Positions 24,109 through 33,681 of a DNA stretch of 64,000 nucleotides are shown here, piece by piece; positions within the stretch are counted from its first letter, which is position 1, and the number at the start of each line of letters is the position of its first letter. This DNA is from DASYML01 sp036399835. Lineage in GTDB: Bacteria; Acidobacteriota; Blastocatellia; Pyrinomonadales; Pyrinomonadaceae. Location of the stretch: positions 1 to 64,000 of the forward strand of contig DASWMI010000214.1 of NCBI GenBank assembly GCA_036399835.1. The letters run 5' to 3'. A program made the translations under genes and the position numbers. The notes under the pieces are model-generated. The model had not been told where the DNA came from. It worked only from the letters and a program-made list of their open reading frames with translations, and did no database searches.

Positions 24109-27100
24109 ATGAGCTTTGAGCGCAATCAACAGGAGCGAAACGGCGACAAACGGTCTTCTATAGAGACACGCCGCAAGCCTGCGCTGCGCGAGATGGCTTC
24201 ACCTGACCCTCAAATGATGCTGATGCGATCTCAGTCTCCCGCAGTCCGGTTGAATAGTAACCCTGATGAACAGTCCATGCTGGCCCCAAAAATCTGGCAG
24301 GCGAAGCTCAGCGTCAGCCAGCCCGGAGATGAGTATGAGCAGGAAGCAGATCGCCTGGCGGAGCAGGTCATGCGAATGCCGACTCCGGCTCTCAGGTTGC
24401 AGCGCAAGGTCGGGTGCGGCGGCCAATCGGAAGGAGATTGCGCGCAAAGCTCAAACAAAGAGCTGCTGGTCCAGCGACGCGCCTCATCAGCTCAAGCTCC
24501 GTCGGCGGTTACGGCTCCGTCCATCGTGCATGATGCGTTGCGCTCGCCCGGCCAGGCGCTGGACACTTCGACGCGCACCTTTTTCGAGTCTAGATTCAAA
24601 CAGGACTTCAGCCAGGTGCGGGTTCACACGGATGAACGGGCGGCCAGCTCCGCGCGCGCAGTTAATGCTCTGGCTTACACCGTAGGCACACATGTGGTCT
24701 TTGGTGCCGGGCGGTATGCGCCGCAAACAAGCGAAGGCTCAAGCCTGTTGGCGCACGAGCTGGTCCATGTCGCTCAGGCATCGCGCGATGTTCGACCGGA
24801 CCAGGCGGCACGCGGTATGGAGCTGGCACACACGGACCATCCTGCGGAGCGAGAGGCTGAAGGGGTCGCGGAGCGAGGCGGTCGCCCATTTTATCGGGCC
24901 AGCCGCCCTCTAGTCTTCCGGCAGGTCGCGCCGAGGCCCGTCGCGCGTCGGACGGCGGACCAGATATTAGGCGTCGCTCCCTCGCCCGGAATGACTCTGG
25001 CCGAGTTCAGGGCGTACACGCGAGAGCAGGCAGACTGGTTTGTCGAGCCGACGCTTTCGGCTGGCAACGTTCGCAATAACCTGTGGAGCATGTTATTGAT
25101 CGCCGAAGAAGGGCCGCATATCCTTTCGGGCATCGGAGATTTAAAGATTCCCCCGCTGCTCGGCGTCTCCGGGGCGGACTGGCCCGTGCTCCGCACCTTC
25201 TGCCGCGCCACGCATAGCACGGGGCACACGGTCCGCATCTTCCCGCCGCTTCCGCCGCTGGCCGACCGCATCGCGCTCGGCAGAACGCTGAGCGCCCTTG
25301 AGGCCGTGATTCCCGCCGCCGTGCTCGAAGTGACAGTCTCACAGTCGCAGCTCTTGGAGGTCCAGACGCTGGGGCGGATGCCTGTCTTGACGGCTTACTG
25401 GAGAGACTACCAGCCGCACCTTGAGCAGACTTATACGCCGACCCCTGGCGGACGCGGCCCGGAGTTCGAGCGCGTTCTGACCTTCCTCACCTCGCTCGGC
25501 GCTGCGGGTTTGGCTCCGCTCAATGATCTTCGCGGCGCAAATGCAAACGAACGCTGGGTGCGTAACCTGCACCGCTTCCCGCTCCCGATGCTGCTCCGAC
25601 TGGTCGCGAATCTCGCTGACAGGTCAGGGACCAAGCGCCTCGTCCTGGTGCTGCACACTGGGCATGACGCGCCCGGTGCTTTTCAGGAGAGCGCCAGGCT
25701 CTTTAGCGATCTGGTGCTCTTATCGCCGAACAATCTGGTCCTGATGATAGAGGGGGCAACCTCGCTGGCGGCGATTACCGCTCGGATTCCGACGATCACC
25801 TCGACATGGGGAGAGAACGTCGGGGGCACGCGCCGCATCTCGCAGGTTCTGATTGCGGGTCACGGCTCGGCGCAGACCGTGGGGATGGCGGGGACGGGCG
25901 CGCCCAATGTCAACGCGGGGGCGGTCTCATATCCGGAAGAGAGCCTGGACATCAGCAATCCTGCGAGCAGGGCTACGACACAGGCGCTGCTCGACGCGCT
26001 GCTGACGAATATGCCTCCGGCGACGGCGCGTATCCTCTACGCCGGGTGCCTCGTCGGTTCGACGCACGTGGCGGCGGGCACAGCGGCGGCGAACATTCCG
26101 GCGGCCTTGGCCGGTCAGCAGAGCCTGGGCGCGTTTACCAACACGCGTGCCGTCGCCGCAGGCATTCCGGCTGGAAGAGTGCAGGCGGCGCGCGCCTCTG
26201 TCGCACTCGGCAACGCCACGTCGCTCTTCGACCCCGCGACGGGCCAGCTTGGCCTGTCTTATCCTTTTGACCCGAACGCCTTCGGCTCCGCCTCCAGCTA
26301 CGCCGCAAGCGGGCACGAGCCGGAGGGCGTGCTTCGCGCGGCGGTCGAAGTCGGCGCTGTCAATCGCGTGACCGCCGAGACGCTGTTGCGCACTAGATTA
26401 GCCATGCCAGCGGTGGCGGGAGACTGGTATGACACTATCACTCGCTTGCTGGTCGGACTGGCGCTGCCGGCGGTGGCGGGCGCTGGCGTGGACCTGCAAA
26501 AAGTCAACGAGTTGGCGAACGTCGCGCAAATTCCTTTCCTGGCCTTTTGGCCTCAGTTCGGCATCAGCGTCGCGCACTTCACGACGATGGTGAACCCGCA
26601 AGGATTCGCCCTCTCAATCTACAACGGCGTTGCGGCGACCCCGCAATATACCAACCCGGCGGCACATCATACTGAACGGATGCGCATCATCGTTGACCAG
26701 GGGTGGCTGGCGCAGGCTGGCGCAGGCCAGGTGCCCACGCTGCTGGCCGGAATTCTCGCGACGAATCTGCCCGCCAACGTGTTTGCAGATTTCCTCGAAC
26801 GGACAGTCCTCGCGCCGCACGCTGCTTTGCTCCTCCCGCCCGCCGGTCCCTTCACCCCTGCGCGCATACGGCTCGCGCTCGCCTGGCTCTCTCTTGACCG
26901 CACGAAGGCGGAGGTGCGCAGCTTCCTGACCGCCCAGGTCGTGCGCGCGCCCAATACGCCGGCGGCTTTCACGCCCGCCGTCAGCGCAGAGATTGCCGCC
27001 GCCGGGCTGACGGACCGCGAGATACTGGACCAGCTCGGCTTCGCTCCGACGGCGACAGCCGCCCCGGCAGCGCCCGGAGGACCGAGCCTGCCGCTCGCCA

Positions 27101-27354
27101 ACCTGGCCTTCCCAGGCTCCGCGACCAACACGGCCCTTGTCACTGGCCGCCCGTACATGGCATTGATCATTGTACCCAATGCCATCGTGTGGCAAAGGTC
27201 AGCCGCGGGCGTCTGGACCAACTTCCAGCTTCCCAGTCCAAACTCTGTCCGCGTGACCGGCATCATGAGCACAAACAGAGATTGGGCGGTGGTGGACATA
27301 GGCGGCCAGCTCAGGTTCATTCTGAAGAGTGAGCTATCGCCGCCTCCGCCATGA
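24109..27354 (+). CDS. DUF4157 cargo 2: putative clan CD (caspase-like) cysteine protease
   Basis: The 1081-residue protein begins with a basic unstructured leader, then SQPGDEYEQEADRLAEQVM, LQRKVGCGG, and the DUF4157 core with HELVH (residues 216-220). Further on lies a segment with the clan CD signature: a hydrophobic strand ending in HG (QVLIAGHGSAQT, His 585) and, 62 residues on, a strand ending in Cys (ARILYAGCLVGS, Cys 647). A helical region with Ala-rich repeats follows. The last ~70 residues (PYMALIIVPNAIVWQ ... WAVVDIGGQLRFI) look SH3-like. RTX/CHAT/gingipain-type proteases share this layout of a His-Gly then Cys pair. Proteolysis is a prediction. Confidence 0.8.
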   Translation: MSFERNQQERNGDKRSSIETRRKPALREMASPDPQMMLMRSQSPAVRLNSNPDEQSMLAPKIWQAKLSVSQPGDEYEQEADRLAEQVMRMPTPALRLQRKVGCGGQSEGDCAQSSNKELLVQRRASSAQAPSAVTAPSIVHDALRSPGQALDTSTRTFFESRFKQDFSQVRVHTDERAASSARAVNALAYTVGTHVVFGAGRYAPQTSEGSSLLAHELVHVAQASRDVRPDQAARGMELAHTDHPAEREAEGVAERGGRPFYRASRPLVFRQVAPRPVARRTADQILGVAPSPGMTLAEFRAYTREQADWFVEPTLSAGNVRNNLWSMLLIAEEGPHILSGIGDLKIPPLLGVSGADWPVLRTFCRATHSTGHTVRIFPPLPPLADRIALGRTLSALEAVIPAAVLEVTVSQSQLLEVQTLGRMPVLTAYWRDYQPHLEQTYTPTPGGRGPEFERVLTFLTSLGAAGLAPLNDLRGANANERWVRNLHRFPLPMLLRLVANLADRSGTKRLVLVLHTGHDAPGAFQESARLFSDLVLLSPNNLVLMIEGATSLAAITARIPTITSTWGENVGGTRRISQVLIAGHGSAQTVGMAGTGAPNVNAGAVSYPEESLDISNPASRATTQALLDALLTNMPPATARILYAGCLVGSTHVAAGTAAANIPAALAGQQSLGAFTNTRAVAAGIPAGRVQAARASVALGNATSLFDPATGQLGLSYPFDPNAFGSASSYAASGHEPEGVLRAAVEVGAVNRVTAETLLRTRLAMPAVAGDWYDTITRLLVGLALPAVAGAGVDLQKVNELANVAQIPFLAFWPQFGISVAHFTTMVNPQGFALSIYNGVAATPQYTNPAAHHTERMRIIVDQGWLAQAGAGQVPTLLAGILATNLPANVFADFLERTVLAPHAALLLPPAGPFTPARIRLALAWLSLDRTKAEVRSFLTAQVVRAPNTPAAFTPAVSAEIAAAGLTDREILDQLGFAPTATAAPAAPGGPSLPLANLAFPGSATNTALVTGRPYMALIIVPNAIVWQRSAAGVWTNFQLPSPNSVRVTGIMSTNRDWAVVDIGGQLRFILKSELSPPPP

Positions 27355-27423
27355 GGCTCGCCGAAGTGTAGGCTTTGAACAGGTGTGAAGGCTTGGCATC
27401 AGGTTTAGAAAGTCGAGGAAGAG

Positions 27424-28317
27424 ATGTCTTCTCTTGAGATTAAGTCCTGGCAGGTATTTCCTTCAGAGGGAGGCGAGGCGCTCGCGTTCGACGGCGAACG
27501 AATGGCCGTCGGCGGTCAGGCGCGGCTCTCTGTCTGGGAGGGACAGAGACGGCTCGCCAGCATGGATGCGCCGACGCCTGCCCCAGGGAGGCCGCGCTTC
27601 GCAGGCGAGCGCGTCTGCTGGGGTCCGGGTATCTTTGACCTTGCCTCAGGCAGTTACACGCTGGTCCAGGAAGCGCTCCCACGCGTCCAGCCCGGACGAG
27701 GAGAACGCCCGCACGTCTATGCCTGGTCGCCGCGGGGCGAGAGGCTGCTTGGTAGTTTCAGCACTGGCGATTCGCTCTGCCCAGTTCGCGTCCGGATGTT
27801 TGGCGTGCAGAGCGGCAACGCGGCGGCGACCCTCTGGGAAGGCAGCGGCCTTCCGCCGTCTGCGGCTTGGCTCGGAGAGAGCGCCGCCGTCATCGGATTC
27901 GGCGACCCGAAAGTCTTTGATGATGAGGGGAAGCATCTGGCGGATATACCGCTCGGCGGGGGCACAATCGCCTCCATCGAAGCCACGCACGATGAGCATC
28001 GCCTGATCATCGTGGACCTCAACCGCTCTCTTGCCTTGATTGAGACAGAGAGTTGGACCGTGCTTGATAGCTGGTCCGGCCCCTGGCTACACGGCGCGGT
28101 CTCATCGGACGGCAGATTCGTGGCTGTTCTGGAACACTGGGGCAAGCTTCACTTTGCTTGCCTGGAGGGCGACCGATTCAAGCCCGTCGGCGAGGCTGCC
28201 GCCGATTCGAGGGCCGTTGCTCTAGCCCTCGCAACAGGCGAGATTGCCACAGTGGGCGGCGGTGAAGTCCGCAGGGCTGGCCTCAAGGTTGATTGCGCGA
28301 CTACGGCGACGCCTTGA
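27424..28317 (+). CDS. Beta-propeller-like protein in the cargo island (297 aa)
   Basis: The sequence shows repeating four-strand patterns of WD40/propeller type: GEALAFDGERMAVGGQARLSVWEG, ERPHVYAWSPRGERLLGSF, HDEHRLIIVDLNRSLALIETESW, DGRFVAVLEHWGKLHFACLEGD. There is no signal peptide and no catalytic motif. A strong GAGGAAGAG site precedes the ATG. It lies between two DUF4157 cargo genes, so it may be a cargo chaperone, adaptor or a cargo itself; neither can be decided here. Confidence 0.7.
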   Translation: MSSLEIKSWQVFPSEGGEALAFDGERMAVGGQARLSVWEGQRRLASMDAPTPAPGRPRFAGERVCWGPGIFDLASGSYTLVQEALPRVQPGRGERPHVYAWSPRGERLLGSFSTGDSLCPVRVRMFGVQSGNAAATLWEGSGLPPSAAWLGESAAVIGFGDPKVFDDEGKHLADIPLGGGTIASIEATHDEHRLIIVDLNRSLALIETESWTVLDSWSGPWLHGAVSSDGRFVAVLEHWGKLHFACLEGDRFKPVGEAAADSRAVALALATGEIATVGGGEVRRAGLKVDCATTATP

Positions 28318-28400
28318 ACCAGAAAACGCCCGCAGCAGAGAGCGTCTGAAGCGCTCGCGAGGACCGAGATTGGCTTGAGAGAAACTGGAAACCCGAGAGC

Positions 28401-28517
28401 ATGAAGTCTGAGCTAAACAGTCATCAGCGTAGAGCGAGCGAGCCGGTTGCGGGCAAGTCTCAAAAAAAGCGCACGCCTGCAACAGCAGCGCACGTCTCCC
28501 TGGTCCACTTATTTTGA
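28401..28517 (+). CDS. Possible 38-aa ORF or decayed cargo leader
   Basis: In the 289-base gap before cargo 3 a short frame starts ATG 28401 (MKSELNSHQRRASEPVAGK...) and ends TGA after LVHLF. Its basic, SEPVA-containing composition resembles the leader of cargo 1 (REQTKSEPVATQ). It may be a remnant of a DUF4157 leader. The upstream CCCGAGAGC is a weak ribosome site, so expression is doubtful. Confidence 0.3.
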   Translation: MKSELNSHQRRASEPVAGKSQKKRTPATAAHVSLVHLF

Positions 28518-28606
28518 GAAGGCAACTCGTTCATGTCCTGTTCGCCGAAGTAGAGCTTCCGGTTTATTACTTTATCGAAAAGCAATTATTCAGTTAAGCG
28601 CCCTTT

Positions 28607-31600
28607 ATGGAATCCGCACGCGCAGAGCGAACTCAGGCCGCCAGCGAGCCTGCCCCGCAGACCAAGCCGCCTACTGTGGCGACGCGACAGCCCGCGCCCA
28701 CGATAGCAGCGACCCCTATCTTCTATGACGCGGACCTGCCATCCATTCGTCTCGGCGCGAACCATATTATCCAGGCCAAGCTCGTTGTCAGCCAGCCCGG
28801 TGATGCTTCCGAAGAGGAGGCCGACCGCCTGGCCGAGCAGGTCATGCGAATGCCTTCCGCAGAGTTCGCCAACTACACGGGGCCTCGCGTCCTACAGCCT
28901 GCCACAGCTCTTCAACGTAAATGCGGAAGATGCGAAGAAGAAGAAGAGAAAAAAGAGCTGACCATTCAACGCAGACAAGCGGGCGCGGCTGGCTCACAGG
29001 CCACAGCAGCAGCCTCGGTCGAAAGAGATGTCCAGAAGCTCGAAGGCCGGGGCCAGCCCTTGCCTTCCACTTTGCGTCAATTCTTCGAGCCGCGCTTTGC
29101 TTATGATTTCGGCAGCGTGCGTCTTCACACGGATGAGGGTGCGGCCCGTTCAGCGCAGGCTATCAACGCGATGGCCTACACGATTGGTCCACACGTGGTC
29201 TTTGCCAGCGGGCGTTATGCGCCGCAGACGACCGAAGGCCGCAAGCTCCTCGCGCATGAGCTGACGCACGTCATCCAACAGGGAGCGGGTCGTAGACTGG
29301 TCCAGAATGCGCCTCCCGTCAATCAACCAGCCGAGAAGCGCGAGGCAGCCTTTCAGCTCCAACCCGCCATCGCAAACGGACCATTAGCACAGCTCTTATC
29401 CATCAGCCCGGCGGCGCGGAGCGAACGCCTCCTGCAACGCGATGACCCGCCTCCCGGTCAGACTCCTGCGACCACTCCGACCGCCGCCGTCCCCGACGAG
29501 GAGACCTTTAACAGCGCGATTGACGGGCCGCTCGCGCGCGAGCGAAATGTTTACTGGTGGAGTCGCTTTAATCTCGGCGAGGTCCGGCCTCATAGAGAGT
29601 ACGACCCCATCAACCAGCCCGTCGGGTGGGCCAACCGGACGCTCGCGCTGCAAAGACTGTTTAGAAGAAACGGCGCTCCCCTGGACCGCGACGGCATTTT
29701 TGGACCGCGCACTTTTATGGCGTTGCGCATCATCTCCTACGCGCCTGAAGGCGAGGCTTTGAGGCCGGAGGTGGCCGGGCTTGGTTTCAACATAGAAGCG
29801 ATGGCCGCCGTCGAGGCCCAGAGCGCGACGCGGGCCGCCGCCGCCGATATTCTCAAACCGCAGTTTGCCGCGCAGTGGACCGCCAGCGCGAGCAGCGCCG
29901 CCGTTATGCGTTTCTACCGGAACAACTACTACATGGTGCGGCGCGACCAGGAAGTCATTGACCAGTTTATCTTCGCGGAAGGGACGCGCCCTGATCGCAT
30001 CACACGCGAGGATCGGCTGGAATTGCTGACGCGTCTGCTTTCCGGCATGACGCTGGCGGGAACGGCTGGCCTGTTTACCGTCGAGCGTACCTTTCTGCAT
30101 GAGTTCGATGTCGGGCGGGCCGTTGACCGCGACCGCAACGCTCCTGCCAATCCCATCTATTTCCGCTTCATGAGCGAAGAATATGGATACGTCCAGAGCA
30201 TGATCCAGACGCTCGGATTGCACCTCCCTGCAACCGAGCGTGCGAGAGCAGTCATGCGTGAGATAGAAGAGCAGCAAATAGCCGTAGCTACCAATCACCT
30301 GGCCGCGCTGCTCGCCGTCTATTACCTCCCGCCCATTGAAGAAGGGAGAAGGGCCGCCATCATCCCGCAATATTTCACTGAGCGTGATGCGCGCGAAGCC
30401 GCTGAGCGTGAGGCGATTGAAGCGAACAACCGCGAGGCCGCACGGCAGCGCGCGGACCGCTTCGTCGCCTTCCTCGACGGCCCGCGCGACCATCTGCTCT
30501 GGGGCGGGCAGGTCCAAAGGGCGCTGAGCGAATTTATCGGACAGCCAGGGTTCTTCGAGCTGGTCCTGGACGACCTGCGCGCGAGGCCGGGCAACTACTT
30601 CGACCGTCTCTTCACAGACGTTGAAGCACTACATCAATTTGAGCCGCTCGCCATGCTCATCCACGTCACCCTGCCGACGCGATACGGCGAGGATAGCCGC
30701 GTCGTCGCTGCGATGAGGGCGCTCAACGAGCACCGCCAGGGCTACATGCACCACCGGTATGTCGCCGGAGACGACCCACATGTGATGCTCAGAGGCTCGC
30801 AGCGGCTGAGCGTGGGCCAGGTCGCGGGCGATCTGGCTGCCGAGGAATATATCTACGACGAGGATATTAAGCGGCTCAAGCCAGAGAGGCAGGACCAGCT
30901 CGTCGCAGAGATGGACCGGCAGGCCATCCTGCACGCCGGACGCGTCATGAGCGGCGAGGACACCAACACCTACACGCAGGAAGAGTTCGGGAAATTGATT
31001 GTCGGCGAGGCTGTCAAAGCTATCGGCGGGATCAGGGAAGAGGACATCGAGACGGTCAAGTATGAAGAGAGCCTCCGGCTGCTCGGCGTGCGCACGCAGA
31101 TCGTCGATGGTGTCGAGCGCTCAGAGGTTGAATACGAGATTGTCTGCCGCACGAGCGGCGCGGCAGGGAGCGCGGCCCCCAGAGGCGGCGACACATCCGT
31201 CGAATGCGGCGGGGGCGCTCAATGGGCACCGGTAGCCAATACTAGAAGATGGCGCTCGGACTCCGATTTTGAATACCGGCTCTATATGTACGGGTTTTCG
31301 CAGAACGCCGATGTCATAGACACGGCTGCCAAGGTCATCACCTTCGCTGCCGTGGCGGTTATCGCCCTGGAATTAGGGATAGTAGCGCTTCTCATAGAAC
31401 TCGGCGGCGGAGCAGTCGCGGTGAGCGTTTCGATAGGCATCTCGATGCTTATCTACATGCTCACGCACAAGCGCTGGACGCTCGAAGGTTTTCTGGTCGC
31501 GGCGCTTCAGGGCTATCTCGCGGCAGTCGGCTTCAAGCTCTTCGCGCCCGTCGGCAGGCTGGTGACACAGAGAATTATCGGCGATGTCATGACGGCCTCG

Positions 31601-33670
31601 TTCCGGCGCATAGTGGCGGGCTGGCTCATCGGCAGGGCCACCGTCGGCGCTCTGACAGGAGTCACGGGCGGCCCGCTCTCGCTCTTTGTCGAAGACCTCG
31701 TGCGTATTGCGACGCAAGGCGGCGGCTTCTCGCCCTTCGAGGCTTATCTGACACAGGCAGCCTACGGCTTTGTCCTCGGCGTCGGGTTCGAGATCGGCGG
31801 GAGCGCGCTCTTGGCCCCGCTCTTCCGCGCCGGTGGCCGCACGGGGCTGGCAACCATCACGGAGGTGGTCGAGCGGCTACGCTCTGCGAACATCAGCTCG
31901 GCGCAATGGGAGGGCAACGCAGCCGGAGCACTGTCGCGCATGCGCGTCTGGCTCTACGCCAATCTGAGCGAGGACATCGCGCAAAAGATATACGGAATCT
32001 TCTCGAACAAATTCCGACAGGTCGGCGAAAACTTCGTCACAGGCTTGCGCGTGACGATTCACAGGCAGGTGCTCGAGCTGGCCGAGATAGAGCTGACGCG
32101 CGAGGCTGTCAACGGGCTTGAGCGGATGCTGGTGAAGACGACCGGGACGATGAGCAATGATGCCGTCGCCAACATGCTCGGCCAGATTTCCAGAACTCCT
32201 GAGCGAGCCGTTCCCTATTTCACTCTGCTCAACGGAATAGACGAAGCGACGCTCACACAGCTCATCGCGACCCGACAGTTGCAGCCGCTGGCGGAGTCCG
32301 TCGGCGTGCTGGCGCTCTCGACGCGCCGCGTGTCCGGCGAGATTAGCGGACTACTGACGCGCTTCCGTGGCTCGGTCGCCGAAACCGAAGGCTTCGCGCA
32401 GAGATTGGGCCGCGTCGGCGAAGAGGCGCAGGACCGTGTGATGAACGCGCTCAGGGATCACGGGACGGCGGTCACACCAGGCTCGCTCCTGCGCATCGCT
32501 GAATCGGGCACGATTCTCAGCGAGGATGTCGTCGGCGGGCTGGCGCGATTGATTCGCGTTTCAACCGATGTGCCAGGCTTCGAGGCGCTGCTGAACGCCG
32601 CGCCCAACGACAGAATCGGAAATTTCCTGACCTTCGCTCGCACCGTCCCCGAATTAGACCTTCCGCACCTGCTCGCGCTCGCGACAGACCCTGCGCGCGG
32701 CGCTCGTCTGCTCGCTTATGCAGACGACGCGGCGCAGCTTTTCAGCTTGATGCAGAGAGCCGGGCACAACCTTGGCGAGCTGGATACGCTGATGACCTCG
32801 ACCCTCGCGGCTCCCGGCAGCACGCGCGCTCCCGCGGCCTTGCAGAGTCTACTCGGCAGACCCGGCAACACGGTCGCCAGCCTCACCGTACTGGTCCAGC
32901 GCGTTCATGGCGACGCGGCCCTGCTCGAACGCACTATCGCGCGGATGGGTTTGCAGGCTGATGTCGAGCGCGTCCTGACCACAGCGCAGGCGCACGCTTC
33001 GACCAAGACCGATGCCGCCTCGATGCGCAGGTTCTTGCAGATGGCCGATGCCCATACATGGAACATCGCAGACGACATGGTTGAATTCATCACGCGCATA
33101 CACCGCGCGCAGGCCAGCCCCGTCACGACCACCTTCAGGAGCGCGCTCGATGCGCTCGACAATTTCGCTACGCACCATAGCGGCAGCACCGCCGCGCCGC
33201 CTACGCCCGCCGGTTTTGGTCCAAGAAATCTGGCCTCGCCGACCTCCTTCGTGACGCTCACTTTAACCGACGGGACGACCGCCGAGGTATATATTCTGGC
33301 CGATAGCTTGCAACACTGGCACGAGGGCCATACATTCGAGAACTTCTGGTTTGATCCGGGCAAGATTGACCGTTCGGGCAAGAGCACTTTCTGGCCTCCG
33401 GGCACTCCCGATTCCGCTCTGATAAACGACGCGATGCAGGCGCTTCAGACCTCCGACTTTAAGACGGCGCTCGAAACTCAGATGGCTGCCGGCGGGAATT
33501 TCGCGCGGCCCAACCCGGATGTGGGTGTCAACGTCGGGGGAACTCTCTTCGAGGTCGGTGTCAGGCTGCCTGACCGCACACTGCATATGTTCTATCCGAA
33601 TACTGGACCAAGAGCTACACCCGTCCAGAGACACGTTCTGCATGGCATCAAGGCTATGCTTCATCTCTAA
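28607..33670 (+). CDS. DUF4157 cargo 3: giant multidomain toxin candidate (1687 aa)
   Basis: Modules in order: SQPGDASEEEADRLAEQVM; LQRKCGRCEEEEE cysteine knuckle; DUF4157 core with HELTH (217-221); a peptidoglycan-binding-like segment near residues 345-375 (LQRLFRRNGAPLDRDGIFGPRTFMAL); a long helical region; strongly hydrophobic segments between about 905 and 1075 (VITFAAVAVIALELGIVALL; VSIGISMLIYML; YGFVLGVGFEIGGSALLAPL); another helical region; and a C-terminal ~120-residue domain with HWHEGHTFENF (1570-1580) and GKSTFWPPGT, which resembles BECR-fold (EndoU/barnase-like) polymorphic toxins. The ATG lacks an obvious ribosome site. The next gene begins 11 bases downstream. Nuclease activity and membrane insertion are inferences from pattern. 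Confidence 0.8.
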   Translation: MESARAERTQAASEPAPQTKPPTVATRQPAPTIAATPIFYDADLPSIRLGANHIIQAKLVVSQPGDASEEEADRLAEQVMRMPSAEFANYTGPRVLQPATALQRKCGRCEEEEEKKELTIQRRQAGAAGSQATAAASVERDVQKLEGRGQPLPSTLRQFFEPRFAYDFGSVRLHTDEGAARSAQAINAMAYTIGPHVVFASGRYAPQTTEGRKLLAHELTHVIQQGAGRRLVQNAPPVNQPAEKREAAFQLQPAIANGPLAQLLSISPAARSERLLQRDDPPPGQTPATTPTAAVPDEETFNSAIDGPLARERNVYWWSRFNLGEVRPHREYDPINQPVGWANRTLALQRLFRRNGAPLDRDGIFGPRTFMALRIISYAPEGEALRPEVAGLGFNIEAMAAVEAQSATRAAAADILKPQFAAQWTASASSAAVMRFYRNNYYMVRRDQEVIDQFIFAEGTRPDRITREDRLELLTRLLSGMTLAGTAGLFTVERTFLHEFDVGRAVDRDRNAPANPIYFRFMSEEYGYVQSMIQTLGLHLPATERARAVMREIEEQQIAVATNHLAALLAVYYLPPIEEGRRAAIIPQYFTERDAREAAEREAIEANNREAARQRADRFVAFLDGPRDHLLWGGQVQRALSEFIGQPGFFELVLDDLRARPGNYFDRLFTDVEALHQFEPLAMLIHVTLPTRYGEDSRVVAAMRALNEHRQGYMHHRYVAGDDPHVMLRGSQRLSVGQVAGDLAAEEYIYDEDIKRLKPERQDQLVAEMDRQAILHAGRVMSGEDTNTYTQEEFGKLIVGEAVKAIGGIREEDIETVKYEESLRLLGVRTQIVDGVERSEVEYEIVCRTSGAAGSAAPRGGDTSVECGGGAQWAPVANTRRWRSDSDFEYRLYMYGFSQNADVIDTAAKVITFAAVAVIALELGIVALLIELGGGAVAVSVSIGISMLIYMLTHKRWTLEGFLVAALQGYLAAVGFKLFAPVGRLVTQRIIGDVMTASFRRIVAGWLIGRATVGALTGVTGGPLSLFVEDLVRIATQGGGFSPFEAYLTQAAYGFVLGVGFEIGGSALLAPLFRAGGRTGLATITEVVERLRSANISSAQWEGNAAGALSRMRVWLYANLSEDIAQKIYGIFSNKFRQVGENFVTGLRVTIHRQVLELAEIELTREAVNGLERMLVKTTGTMSNDAVANMLGQISRTPERAVPYFTLLNGIDEATLTQLIATRQLQPLAESVGVLALSTRRVSGEISGLLTRFRGSVAETEGFAQRLGRVGEEAQDRVMNALRDHGTAVTPGSLLRIAESGTILSEDVVGGLARLIRVSTDVPGFEALLNAAPNDRIGNFLTFARTVPELDLPHLLALATDPARGARLLAYADDAAQLFSLMQRAGHNLGELDTLMTSTLAAPGSTRAPAALQSLLGRPGNTVASLTVLVQRVHGDAALLERTIARMGLQADVERVLTTAQAHASTKTDAASMRRFLQMADAHTWNIADDMVEFITRIHRAQASPVTTTFRSALDALDNFATHHSGSTAAPPTPAGFGPRNLASPTSFVTLTLTDGTTAEVYILADSLQHWHEGHTFENFWFDPGKIDRSGKSTFWPPGTPDSALINDAMQALQTSDFKTALETQMAAGGNFARPNPDVGVNVGGTLFEVGVRLPDRTLHMFYPNTGPRATPVQRHVLHGIKAMLHL

Positions 33671-33681
33671 AAGAGGAGTCT

